Assembly: GCF_023243045.1 (NCBI RefSeq)
Contig: NZ_JALKFX010000040.1
Span: 9,861-54,875 of the forward strand
Source: Frankia sp. AgB32
Lineage (GTDB): Bacteria > Actinomycetota > Actinomycetes > Frankiales > Frankiaceae
Direction of reading: 5' to 3'
Length of the DNA: 45,015 nucleotides
The notes beneath the pieces were generated by a model. It was given only the letters and a program-made list of their open reading frames with translations. It had not been told where the DNA came from and did not search any database. Position numbers and translations under genes: made by a program. Positions 1 to 12,063 of this stretch are shown in pieces (position 1 is the stretch's first letter; each line of letters opens with the position of its first letter).

Positions 1-185
1 CCCCCGCGCCGCTGCCCCCCCCCCGCCCCCGCGCCGGCGGCCCCCGGCCCCCCCGCGACGGTCGGCCACCCCGCGGCCTGGCCGACCGGGCCGAGACCAT
101 CGGCGGCTCCCTGAGCGCGTTTCCCCAGCCCGACGGGGGGACAGTCATCGTCGCCACACTTCCCATGGAGACGTCCATCTCATGA
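1..185 (+). CDS. Sensor histidine kinase, C-terminal fragment
   Basis: The frame that ends in TGA at 183-185 reads GLADRAETIGG, then a Gly-rich turn and TVIVATLP. This is the usual end of the HATPase domain (G2 box region and last strands) of NarX/DesK-type sensor kinases. The kinase would autophosphorylate and pass phosphate to the regulator encoded next. Its TGA overlaps the ATG of that regulator at 182, so the two are probably translationally coupled partners. The upstream part lies outside the window. The first 60 or so bases are almost pure C/G and read as Pro/Arg/Gly, which is poor HATPase sequence; this could be a linker or a sequence-quality problem at the edge. Confidence 0.7.
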   Translation, partial: PAPLPPPRPRAGGPRPPRDGRPPRGLADRAETIGGSLSAFPQPDGGTVIVATLPMETSIS

Positions 186-886
186 AGGTCATCATTGTCG
201 AGGACGAACGGCTCTACCTCGACGCGCTCGCCGAGACACTGCACAGCAGGTCCATCGAGGTCGCGGGGCGGGCGTCGACCTTCGACGACGCGCTGCGGGT
301 CGTCAACGAAAGCGCCTGCGACGTGGCCCTGCTTGACGTCCGGTTGTCGAAGCAGGAGGCCGACGGGGGGCTTCGCATCGCGGCGGAGCTGCGCCGCCTC
401 TACCCTGACGTCGGCCTGCTCGTCCTGTCGGGGTTCGACGAGGTGGCCTACGTCGAGCGGTTGATGAACCTGGAGGGCGGGCAGGGTTCCGTCGGCTACC
501 TGCTCAAGGAGCGGGTCGGTGACGTTGACGAGCTCGCCGGCGCCCTGGCGCGGGTGGCCGCGGGCGAGGTGGTGATCGATCCGTACCTCATCCGGCGCCT
601 CATGGCCCGCCCGCGGCGACGGGATCCACTGGACGCGCTGAGCCCCTATGAGACCCGGGTGCTGTCGCTGGTCGCCGAGGGCCGGTCGAACCTGCGGATC
701 GCCCAGGAACTCGACATCAAGATCAGTACGGTGGAGAAGCACCTGTCCGCGATCACCAGCAAACTCGGGCTGCGCCCGACCGACGGGCTTGAGCGCCGCA
801 GCGTCAACGTCCGGGTGCTGGCGGCGATGAAGTTCCTGCGCCGCGGCAGCGCGGGCCCGGGCGCCCCCCAGAACCCGCCGCACTGA
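182..886 (+). CDS. NarL/LuxR-family response regulator
   Basis: A 234-aa DNA-binding response regulator. The N-terminal receiver domain (about residues 1-120) starts MKVIIVEDER, carries the acidic pair E7/D8 and the phosphoacceptor D52 in ALLDVRLS, and has the conserved Lys in YLLKERV. The C-terminal LuxR-type helix-turn-helix (about 150-205) contains LSPYETRVLSLVAEG and the recognition helix STVEKHLSAITSKLGL. The start overlaps the stop of the upstream histidine kinase fragment, so the pair is a two-component system. The target genes and the stimulus cannot be read from the sequence. Length and domain order are normal for the family. Confidence 0.92.
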   Translation: MKVIIVEDERLYLDALAETLHSRSIEVAGRASTFDDALRVVNESACDVALLDVRLSKQEADGGLRIAAELRRLYPDVGLLVLSGFDEVAYVERLMNLEGGQGSVGYLLKERVGDVDELAGALARVAAGEVVIDPYLIRRLMARPRRRDPLDALSPYETRVLSLVAEGRSNLRIAQELDIKISTVEKHLSAITSKLGLRPTDGLERRSVNVRVLAAMKFLRRGSAGPGAPQNPPH

Positions 887-1039
887 CGATCCCGCCGGGC
901 CGCCATCCGCCCAGCCTCGAAACCGTCCTCACGCTGCGCGACGACCGCGTCTGACGTCTCATGGGTCGACGCCGAGCCCCGTGCGGGTCCCACACCCGCA
1001 CGGGGGCCGACCGGCGGTGCATCCGGGGCAGGGGTCGGA

Positions 1040-1924
1040 TCAGACCGGTGGCGCGGTGGCGTGGGTAGCGGAGGCGGAGGCTGGCCCGAAGAGCAGGGCA
1101 ACCTGTTCACCGACAGGCTCGAAGCCGAGCCGCTGATACACGCCGTTGCTGGTCGGATTGGCCAGATCGGCGAACAGCAACACGTCGTGCGCTCCCGCGT
1201 CCAGTGCCATCCGGCATACCGCTGCCGTCACGGCCCCGGCGTAGCCGCGACGCCGGCAGACCACGGGCGTATGGACAGGCGCCACCCGGACCATCCCGGC
1301 CGCCGGGCGGGTGAGCCCGGCCATCGACACCGGCTCCCCGTCACGTTCCCACAGGGTGCAGCCGCCGTACGCCAGGCGGTCGTCCACGCGCCGGGCCGCG
1401 GTGCCGGCGACCTCACCGATCTCCCTTTCGAACGCGGTGAACCAGCGCACCAGCAGGTCGCGGTCGGTCGGGTCCGCCACGCGCGGCCGGCCGGCCGGTG
1501 CGGGCCTGGGAGGAACCAGGGTTCCGAGCCGGTACAGCCGTTCCCGCAGCCACAGGCGGGACGACGTGCCGGTCCGTCGCCGCCAGGCCGAGGCGAACGC
1601 GCCGGCGACGTCCTCCGGCGCGGCCACCCCGGACAGCGCTCGCTCGCGCGGCCAGGACTCCGCCAACAGTTCCGCTGCCCGCGGCGGAACCGCCGTCAGG
1701 AGAACTCCTTTCGGCGGGGTCTGCAGAAACGCGCCCGCGACCGACCCGGAGGCCGACAGCCACCAGCCGAACAGCGGGGCAGCCTCACCGAACGCCGTCA
1801 GGCCTCGCTCGCGCAGCGTCTCGACGATGGTCACCAACACGGTGTTCTCCGTCGGCCGCGAGCGGAGAAACTCGCCTGCCGCCGCGAGATACTCCTCCAG
1901 GCTCTCCGTCATGAACCACACCAT
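1040..1924 (-). CDS. GNAT-family N-acetyltransferase
   Basis: A 294-aa protein with a C-terminal acetyl-CoA-binding GNAT fold. Motif A (about 212-235) reads VRVAPVHTPVVCRRRGYAGA, with the Arg-x-x-Gly-x-Ala pyrophosphate loop, and motif B is near 258-271 (NPTSNGVYQRLGFEPV). The N-terminal half (1-150) looks like the degenerate GNAT-like lobe seen in other two-lobed predicted acetyltransferases. It would transfer an acetyl group from acetyl-CoA to an unknown amine. The start at 1924 is chosen because it is the first ATG; an in-frame ATG at 1912 is possible. It is divergent from the methyltransferase at 2068. Confidence 0.8.
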   Translation of the reverse strand: MVWFMTESLEEYLAAAGEFLRSRPTENTVLVTIVETLRERGLTAFGEAAPLFGWWLSASGSVAGAFLQTPPKGVLLTAVPPRAAELLAESWPRERALSGVAAPEDVAGAFASAWRRRTGTSSRLWLRERLYRLGTLVPPRPAPAGRPRVADPTDRDLLVRWFTAFEREIGEVAGTAARRVDDRLAYGGCTLWERDGEPVSMAGLTRPAAGMVRVAPVHTPVVCRRRGYAGAVTAAVCRMALDAGAHDVLLFADLANPTSNGVYQRLGFEPVGEQVALLFGPASASATHATAPPV

Positions 1925-2067
1925 GCTTCATGATCCGGGTAGGTCCGCTTCCGTGCACCTCCTTTTTCGGCGCCGCGCCTCCACCCGCGCGCCGATTACC
2001 TGCCCACCTGCCAAGGCGGCCTGACACGATCGGTTTCCGCCTCATCGGCCAGGAACGGGAGACAGGC

Positions 2068-2937
2068 ATGGACTCGGTGCGCCAGGCTGACCTCGACCAG
2101 CGAGCCCGGTGGAACGGCCTCGCCGGCCGCGCCTGGGTCGACGCGCGAGAGGTGCTGGACGCGATGTTCCGGACCTTCGCGGACCTGCTCGTCGACTCGG
2201 TCACCGTCCGACGGGAGAGCGTCGTGCTCGATGTCGGCTGCGGCACGGGCGGTACGACGCTGGCCGTCGCGCGCCGGCTCGCCCCGCCGGGACGGTGCAC
2301 CGGCATCGACATCTCCGAGCCGATGATCGCCGCCGCGCGGGAACGCGCCGAGCAGGCACCGGCACCGGTCGACTTCATCTGCGCCGACGTCCAGGATCAC
2401 CCGTTCGCGCCCGGAACCTTCGACGTGATCTTCTCGCGGTTCGGCGTCATGTTCTTCGACGCGCCGGTGCGGGCCTTCACCGCCCTGCGGCGCATCGCGA
2501 GGGACGGCGCCGAACTCAGGTTCGTCTCCTGGCGTCACCCGGACGCCAACCCGTTCATGACGACGGCCGAACGGGCGGCGGCGCCCTACCTGTCGCACCT
2601 GCCCACCCGCGAGCCGGACGCGCCGGGACAGTTCGCGTTCGCCGACCGGCACCGGGTCGGCCGCATTCTGGCGCAGAGCGGATGGGCGGACGTCGACATC
2701 AGGCCCGTCGACGCGGAATGCGTCTTTCCCGAGCGGGCCCTGGTCGACTACTTCACCAGGTTCGGCCCGCTCGGGTCCGTCTTCGGCCAGCTCGACGAGA
2801 ACGACCGGGCGGCGGTCGTGGAGACCGTCCGGGCCGCTTTCGACGGCTTCGTGCGTGACGCGGAGGTCCGTTTCACGGCGGCCTGCTGGCTGGTGGTGGC
2901 CCGGGCGCCCGCCGCGTCCGACATACCCGAGCAGTGA
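2068..2937 (+). CDS. Class I SAM-dependent methyltransferase
   Basis: A 289-aa methyltransferase of the UbiE/Methyltransf_11 type. Motif I is VLDVGCGTGG (53-62), the ribose-binding acidic residue is D81 in TGIDISEPM, motif II is ICADVQD (104-110), and the post-motif FDVIFSRFGVMFF follows. It should transfer a methyl group from SAM to a small molecule; the substrate is not evident. The ATG at 2068 is preferred over upstream in-frame starts because a purine-rich AGGAACGGGAGA lies just before it and the protein start matches similar enzymes. It is divergent from the acetyltransferase gene, with about 140 bp between them. Confidence 0.85.
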   Translation: MDSVRQADLDQRARWNGLAGRAWVDAREVLDAMFRTFADLLVDSVTVRRESVVLDVGCGTGGTTLAVARRLAPPGRCTGIDISEPMIAAARERAEQAPAPVDFICADVQDHPFAPGTFDVIFSRFGVMFFDAPVRAFTALRRIARDGAELRFVSWRHPDANPFMTTAERAAAPYLSHLPTREPDAPGQFAFADRHRVGRILAQSGWADVDIRPVDAECVFPERALVDYFTRFGPLGSVFGQLDENDRAAVVETVRAAFDGFVRDAEVRFTAACWLVVARAPAASDIPEQ

Positions 2938-3070
2938 GGTCGATCCGCCGGCGGAGCGTCCCGCCTGTTCCTGGCGGGTGTCGTGGTCGCTGCGGGCGGC
3001 CAGGACCTCGCCCGTCCGCGACTCGGCCCGCTCCCGGACGGAGGCGACCAGTCCGTGGCCCCACCGGGCC

Positions 3071-6000
3071 TCAGGAGCCGCCGTAGCCGAAAAGGTAGAA
3101 GCCCCCGTCGCCAGCCGCGGCGAGCAGGCGGTCGTTCGGATGCCAGCGGCAGGCGCTGAGCGGCTGGGCGGTACGCAGCGCACCGATGCAGGAACGGGAC
3201 GCGGTCTCCCAGATGCGGATGATGCCGTCGTCCCCGACGCTGGAGATCAGCTCGCCGTCGGCGGAGAAGGCGCAGGAGCGGAACCACCCGGGCTGGCCGT
3301 GAATGATTTCCGACTCGTCGGCGAGGAGATCCCACAGGCGGAGTGTGCCGTCGTTTCCAACGCTCGCCATCCTGGTTCCGTCGGGCGCGAAGACACAGCT
3401 CCAGACAGCACCGACGTGTCCAGTGAGCGTTGACTGGGGAGCGCCGGTGGTGGTGTCCCAGAACCGAATGTTCCCGTCGTTTCCAGCGCTGGCGATCCGG
3501 TCGCCGTCCGGCGAGAACGAACAGGCCCAGACGGCACCTCTGTGTCCGGTGAGATGGAGCGGCCGCTGCTCGGACCCGATGCGCGAGAGCTGGATTCTTG
3601 CGTCGTCGCCGGCGGTGGCGAGCAGGGTTCCGTCAGGGGAGATGGCGCAACTGTAGACCGGGCCCTGGTGGCGGGTCCCATGTCGGTGCAGTGAGCCGTC
3701 GTGGGTGTTCCAGATGCGTGTCGTCCCATCGCCGCCGGCGGTGACGAGGTGCTGCCCGGAAGGCGAGAAGGCGCAGCACCAGGACTTCACGTTGTGGCCG
3801 GCCCAGGTTCGTTCGAGTCGACCTGACGATGTCCACAGGGCAATGGTTCCGTCGTCGCATGAGCCGGCCAGCAGTGTGCCATCGGCGGAAATCGCACAGT
3901 GCCGCATTCCACTGGTTCTGCCGGTGGTGACGTAGGTGGTGGAGGGGACGCCGGCGCCGGTGTCCCAGATGCGGATGGTGCCGTCCTCCCCGGTGCTGGC
4001 GAGGAATGTTCCGTCGGGTGAGTAGGTGCAGCTCCAGACGGAGTCGGTGTGGCCCGCGAAGATGGCGAGCGGTTCCCCGGTGAAGGTGTTCCAAAGGCGG
4101 ACGGTACCGTCCCGATGGGTGCTGGCAATGGATTTTCCGTCGGGCGAGTATGCACAGTGATGGGCTTTGGAGTCGGCGGTGAGGATGGCTGTGGTGCGGC
4201 CCGTGACGGTCCACCGGCGAACCGTGCCGTCATTTCCGGCGGTCGCGAGCTGACGTCCGTCCGGCGAAAAGGCGCAGCTCCAGACCGAGCCGACGTGACC
4301 CGTGAGCGAGGCGGTCTGTTCGGCGGTGGCCGGATTCCACAGCCCCACGGTGGCGTCGGCGCTGGCGGTGGCGAGCAGGCGTCCGGTGGGGGAGAAGGCG
4401 CACGCGCGGACGGCGCCGGTATGACCGCGCAGCGTCGCGATGTGCTGCCCGCCGGGCAGATCCCACAGGCGAACGGTGCGATCAAGGCTGGCCGTGGCGA
4501 GGAGCCGGCCATCGGGAGAGAAGGCGCAGCTGGTGACCGTGCCGGTGTGTCCGGTCAGGGTGTCGGTCGGCTGCGGCGAGGTCAGATCCCACAGGCGTAC
4601 GGTCCCATCACCGCTGCCGGTTGCCAGCACTTTGCCGTCGGGAGCGATGGCGCATGCCCAGGCGCCGCCGGAATGGTCAGGCAGGATCGCCTGGGGCTGG
4701 CCTGTGAGAACGTTCCAGGTGCGGACGGTTCCGTCGAGGGACGCGGTGGCCAGAAGACGGCCGTCTGGCGAGAGGCTGGAGTCGTGCACCCAGGAGCCGT
4801 GGCCGGTCAGCGCGCGTAAGCAGGCGGGATCCGGCGTGTCCGACAACGGCCAGACCGGCCGCAGTGTGCGGCCGGGGAGATGCCGCTGGTAGGCGGCGAG
4901 GGTGGCTTCCAGGCCGGGGAGCCGGTCGAGTCGGCTGGCCAGGGTCGGCCCGAGGGAGGTCTGCGGGCTGATGGTGGTGAGCAGGTGAGCGGACTGGCCG
5001 AGGGTTCGTCGGAGCATGCGCGCGATGGCGGAGTTGACGAGGGCGAGGTCGGCTTCCGCGGAGACCGTCGTTCCGGTGTGCGTGATCTTTCCTTCGATCC
5101 AGCGAAGGTCGGTGACGAGGTCGGCGTGATGGTCGGGGAGGTTGGCCTCTCGAAGGTGATAGGGCAGGGTCCGCCACAGGTAGTCGGAGGTCGCGGGCAG
5201 CGACCACCAGGGCGGCATGGCGGTGGAGGCCGAGTGAACGGGGAGCAGGGACCGGGCGTGCGCGATGAAGACCCCGTGGCGGGCGGTCAGGCCAGCGGGG
5301 CCCAGTTGGTGCCGGAGGTAGGAACGCAGCACGTCATGTACTCGGACCGCGGGTCGGTTCGCGGCCCAGTGGCCGACGAGCAGGCGTAACCGCACCAGGC
5401 GGGTCCTGAGCCGCAGAACGGCTCGGGTGTCCAGACCGCCGGTTCCTTCCCACAGGACTTCGAGGGCGTCCAGGGGAATGTCGACGTCCTCGGGGAAGAT
5501 CGCGAGGTCGCGGTATCGGTCGCGTTCGTCGGGGGTCAGCATCTCGAGGCTGGCGAGAACCGTGGCCGCCACCGCCTGGTCCCGGCTGTCGGCATCCTCG
5601 ACGTCGAGCGCGGTCGGACCGTCCGCTTTCAATCGGCCGTAAATCCAGTCAGCCGCCTGTTCGGCGGTGGCGCCGTCGGCCAGATGGTCCACCAGCGCGG
5701 CGTTGACCAACCCGAGCAGAACCGGCCAGCGGCCGGTGATGGTGGCGAGGCGATCCTGTGTCTGCTCCCGCATACCGCTGACCCGGGCCGTCAACGCCTG
5801 GCGGGCCTCCGCCAGTGTCATTTGATCGACCTGAATCGAGTCGCTGTAGCGGGGAACCACTCCCACATTGCGGGTGGTCACCAGTCGGCCGCTGCGATCC
5901 CCACCGAGCAGAAACGGGGCGAGCTGATCGCCGTACCACACGTCGTCGATCACGATGAGAGTCGGCGGACGCTCATCCAGGAGTTTCCCCAGTACATCCC

Positions 6001-6835
6001 CGGCGATCACGGGATCAGCCGAGGTCACCTTCGTGTCCGACAGCTCCGCACACAGCAGCGCGATGATTCTGGCGAGCTCCGCACCGCGGGCCTGTTCCCC
6101 GAGCGCCACCCAGAGCGTGCCGCCGGGATAGCGATCCTCCACCTCGGGACGGCGGCAGACCAGCGCGGCGAGCGTTGTCTTTCCGACGCCGCCCGCACCT
6201 TCCAGCCCCGTGACCAGCTCCACGGGTCCGGATCCTGGAGCGGTCAGCCGGCCGAGGAGTTCCGCGGAGATGCCAGGGCGGTCGACGACCGGTCCCAACA
6301 GTGCTGGAACCATCCGCGGTGGCCGGGCGCCGGCCTGCCCCGCGCGGCCCGGATTCGCGGGGTCGAGGGTGACAAGCGCGTGAAAGACTGCCGCCCCGAG
6401 GTCCGCACAGCTGGAGAATGTCTTGACGATCACGCCGGAGCGCCGGAGGTTCTCCCGGAACTGTTCGATTCGGGTGCGGTCTGCATCAACCAGGATGGGT
6501 GGGTGCGGCGTGGTGTCGTCGAGGAGAAACAGCAGTCGGGGCATGCCCGCGGTCGATGCGGTGCGGAACTCCAGCTCGGTGAAGGAGACGTCGTCGCCGG
6601 GCACCATCGATCCGTACCGCAGACCGATCAGGCCGACGTAGATGTCACACTCGCGGACTCGTCGTTGACAGTAGGCGGCGGGGTCCTCGCTCCTGGCCGC
6701 GAAGTGCTCCATGTCGAGCGGCTGGCTCTCGGCTTTAAGAACCGCCTGGATCGCGGTGTCAACGAACGACTGGTTCGGTGGATATGCCGCCATGTCTGAG
6801 GTGTGACTGACGAATACCGAGCCCCGTGGGTGCAT
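3071..6835 (-). CDS. STAND protein: DUF4062, NB-ARC ATPase, 14 WD40 repeats
   Basis: A 1254-aa signalling NTPase. Residues about 5-157 look like DUF4062, a TIR/SEFIR-related domain (VFVSHTSDM, YVGLIGLRYGS, SFTELEFRTA). An NB-ARC NTPase follows, with Walker A GAGGVGKTT at 213-221, Walker B LIVIDDVW at 293-300 and a sensor-like RLVTTRN at 317-323. A helical region leads to about 14 WD40 repeats from about residue 665 to the end (repeated SPDGxxLATA and DGTVRLW), enough for two seven-bladed propellers. STAND proteins bind a ligand through C-terminal repeats, oligomerise using ATP and activate the N-terminal effector. A role in phage defence or regulated cell death is likely by family, but the trigger is unknown. 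It stands alone, with no partner gene in the same orientation. Confidence 0.88.
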   Translation of the reverse strand: MHPRGSVFVSHTSDMAAYPPNQSFVDTAIQAVLKAESQPLDMEHFAARSEDPAAYCQRRVRECDIYVGLIGLRYGSMVPGDDVSFTELEFRTASTAGMPRLLFLLDDTTPHPPILVDADRTRIEQFRENLRRSGVIVKTFSSCADLGAAVFHALVTLDPANPGRAGQAGARPPRMVPALLGPVVDRPGISAELLGRLTAPGSGPVELVTGLEGAGGVGKTTLAALVCRRPEVEDRYPGGTLWVALGEQARGAELARIIALLCAELSDTKVTSADPVIAGDVLGKLLDERPPTLIVIDDVWYGDQLAPFLLGGDRSGRLVTTRNVGVVPRYSDSIQVDQMTLAEARQALTARVSGMREQTQDRLATITGRWPVLLGLVNAALVDHLADGATAEQAADWIYGRLKADGPTALDVEDADSRDQAVAATVLASLEMLTPDERDRYRDLAIFPEDVDIPLDALEVLWEGTGGLDTRAVLRLRTRLVRLRLLVGHWAANRPAVRVHDVLRSYLRHQLGPAGLTARHGVFIAHARSLLPVHSASTAMPPWWSLPATSDYLWRTLPYHLREANLPDHHADLVTDLRWIEGKITHTGTTVSAEADLALVNSAIARMLRRTLGQSAHLLTTISPQTSLGPTLASRLDRLPGLEATLAAYQRHLPGRTLRPVWPLSDTPDPACLRALTGHGSWVHDSSLSPDGRLLATASLDGTVRTWNVLTGQPQAILPDHSGGAWACAIAPDGKVLATGSGDGTVRLWDLTSPQPTDTLTGHTGTVTSCAFSPDGRLLATASLDRTVRLWDLPGGQHIATLRGHTGAVRACAFSPTGRLLATASADATVGLWNPATAEQTASLTGHVGSVWSCAFSPDGRQLATAGNDGTVRRWTVTGRTTAILTADSKAHHCAYSPDGKSIASTHRDGTVRLWNTFTGEPLAIFAGHTDSVWSCTYSPDGTFLASTGEDGTIRIWDTGAGVPSTTYVTTGRTSGMRHCAISADGTLLAGSCDDGTIALWTSSGRLERTWAGHNVKSWCCAFSPSGQHLVTAGGDGTTRIWNTHDGSLHRHGTRHQGPVYSCAISPDGTLLATAGDDARIQLSRIGSEQRPLHLTGHRGAVWACSFSPDGDRIASAGNDGNIRFWDTTTGAPQSTLTGHVGAVWSCVFAPDGTRMASVGNDGTLRLWDLLADESEIIHGQPGWFRSCAFSADGELISSVGDDGIIRIWETASRSCIGALRTAQPLSACRWHPNDRLLAAAGDGGFYLFGYGGS

Positions 6836-7271
6836 AGCCCGGCAAGATAGCCGGTCTGGCGCTGATCTCAGGTTCCGGGCATGTCGGACGGTGCCACCAT
6901 GACGCCACGTGTCTCCGGGGGGTGCGGGTGACGGCCTCGGCTTCGCGAGTGGCCTCCCGTATATCCGCTGGTAGATGGCATGTCATGTACTGTTCACGGG
7001 AATATGGCTGTGCATGTGCAACGCCATCAGATCCCCCGACGGGGTCGTCGTTGTGATAGCGGCAGCGGTCGGTGACGAGGCCGGGTTGGTGGACGACCGT
7101 CGCGACCGGACCGGGCGGCGGCGGCATGCTGTCACCACGTTGATCGGCCGCGTCGTCGGTCGAGAGCTCGCAGGCGGGCACCGCGAGGCCTGGCCGCCTG
7201 TGTCCAGCCGTGCCATGGGAACGTAATGCGGTCCTTACCTGTCGTGAATACCTGCTGGTGACCATCGTGGG
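6836..7271. other. Divergent intergenic region
   Basis: About 435 bp between the divergent STAND gene and the SARP-REC gene, so it should hold both promoters. Open frames exist on both strands but have no codon pattern, RBS or recognisable protein. The part around 6960-7020 is clearly AT-richer than its surroundings, a sensible place for promoter elements. I could not assign -35/-10 boxes or SARP-type heptamer repeats with confidence. Confidence 0.4.
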
Positions 7272-8596
7272 ATGGCAGGTCTCGAGTTCCGGTTGCTCGG
7301 CCGCGTCGAGGTGTACCGGGACGGAGTACCGGTGGACGTCGGCGGCCCGAAGCACCGTGCCGTGCTCGCCTCGCTGCTGCTGCGGGTCCGCCGGGTCGTG
7401 TCGGTCGAGCAGCTCATCGACGACCTGTGGCCGCAGCAGCCCCCGGTGCGGGCGGCGGCCACGGTGCAGGTCTTCGTCTCCCAGCTGCGCCGGGCCCTCG
7501 AACCGGGGCGTTGCCGCGGTGAGGCGGCGACCGTGCTGGTCACGGCCTCCCCGGGCTACCTGCTCGACGTCGATCCCGACACCGTGGACGCGCACGCGTT
7601 CGCCGACCTGGTCGTGCGCGGCCGGGAGGCGCTCGACGCCGGGCAGCCCGAGCAGGCCGCCCAGGAGCTGCGCCGGGCCGAGGAGATGCTGCTCGGCCCG
7701 GCCCTCGCCGACGTCCCGTCCACCCCGTTCGTCGCCGCGGCGGCGGCCCGGCTGACGGAGCTGCACCTCGGGGCGATCGAGGACCGGATCGACGCGGAAC
7801 TCGCCCTGGGCCGGCACGCCGCGCTCGTCGCCGAGCTGGAACAGCGGGTGCGCCGCCACCCGCTGCGGGAGCGGCTGCGGGCGCAGCTGATGCTCGGGCT
7901 GTACCGGTGCGGGCGGCAGGTCGACGCCCTCGCGACCTATCGCCGGACCCGCCGGGTGCTGCGCGAGGAGCTCGGGCTCGAACCAGGCGTCCGGCTGCGT
8001 GAACTGGAACAGGCCGTACTGTGCCAGGATCCCGCGCTGGTGTGGCGGCCGTCCGTGCCGGCGCCCACAGCGCCCACCGGGATGACGCCGGGCCATGATT
8101 CACCGTCGGCGGAGCGTCCGGGCCGGATTCTGGTTGTCGATGACACGGCCATCAACCGCAGGCTCCTGGCGGCCGCGGTGACCGAGCTCGGTCACGAGGT
8201 GGAGACGGCGGAGAACGGCCACCGGGCGCTGGAGGTGCTGCGGGCCGCCGACGACGGTCCGGGTGGGTTCGACCTCGTCCTGCTGGACCTGCTCATGCCG
8301 GTCCTGGACGGGTACGCGACCCTCGCCGAGATCAAGGACGACCCCGCGCTCGCCGCCGTCGGAGTGATCATGGTGTCGGCGGTGCCGGAACTGGAGAGCG
8401 TGGTGCGCTGCATCGAACTGGGCGCGATCGACTACCTGCCCAAGCCGTACAGCTCGACGATGCTCCGGGCCCGACTGCGCGCCTCCCTGCAGGCCAGACG
8501 CTCGGCCGCCGACCGGGAGTCCGCCCTGCGCACGGAGATCGCCACGCTGCGCGCGGAGGTCTGCCGGGCCCAGACCGCCACCAGGCCCGAACACCG

Positions 8597-8600
<4 letters not shown>
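7272..8600 (+). CDS. SARP/BTAD transcriptional activator fused to a receiver domain
   Basis: A 442-aa fusion. Residues 1-100 are an OmpR-like winged helix of the SARP type ([42 protein letters not shown]). Residues about 105-250 are the bacterial transcriptional activation domain ([38 protein letters not shown]). Residues about 284-405 are an intact receiver with acidic D290/D291, phosphoacceptor D339 in [10 protein letters not shown]369 and K391 in YLPKPY. A short coiled tail ends the protein. SARPs activate operons, often for secondary metabolism; here activity is probably switched by phosphorylation from the kinase encoded next. The stop overlaps the GTG start of that kinase (GTGA, 8597-8600), so they are co-translated. 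Confidence 0.88.
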
Positions 8601-11884
<3,284 letters not shown>

Positions 11885-11908
11885 CGGCGCCACGGCCACT
11901 TGGCCGAT

Positions 11909-11926
11909 GCTTAACGCCTGCTAAGC
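11909..11926. promoter_or_regulatory. Short inverted repeat GCTTA-N8-TAAGC
   Basis: A 5-bp inverted repeat with an 8-base spacer lies 25 bases after the hybrid-kinase stop codon and about 140 bases before the permease start. It could be a weak hairpin or an operator half-site pair. The stem is too short to call it a terminator. Confidence 0.25.
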
Positions 11927-11998
11927 GGTCCGCTGTTGGCTCATCGGTGGGGGTCAGCGTTGCTCCCCGCCGACCGCTGGTCCGGCGTCCCCGGACCT

Positions 11999-12054
11999 GC
12001 CCGCAGAAGGTCCCGCGCCCGCAGAAGGTCCTGGGACCCGCGCCCGCAGAAAGG
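11999..12054 (+). repeat. Three direct repeats of GCCCGCAGAAGGTCC upstream of permease
   Basis: GCCCGCAGAAGGTCC occurs exactly at 11999-12013 and 12017-12031, with a degraded third copy at 12042-12054, ending just before the TTG start of the permease. The last copy includes the purine-rich AGAAAGG that probably serves as ribosome-binding site. The repeats may be activator sites for the SARP protein, which typically bind direct repeats, or simple local duplication. Confidence 0.5.
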
Positions 12055-12063
12055 CAGGCTGCG

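Noticed and set aside
6975-7226. Possible 83-aa gene in the STAND/SARP intergenic region
   Set aside because: No RBS, no codon bias and no similarity recognised; a similar frame exists on the opposite strand over the same bases.
6759-8096. Long minus-strand open frame of 445 codons opposite the SARP-REC gene
   Set aside because: It is antisense to a well-supported gene, low in recognisable motifs and rich in His/Arg/Pro, as expected of antisense frames in very GC-rich DNA.
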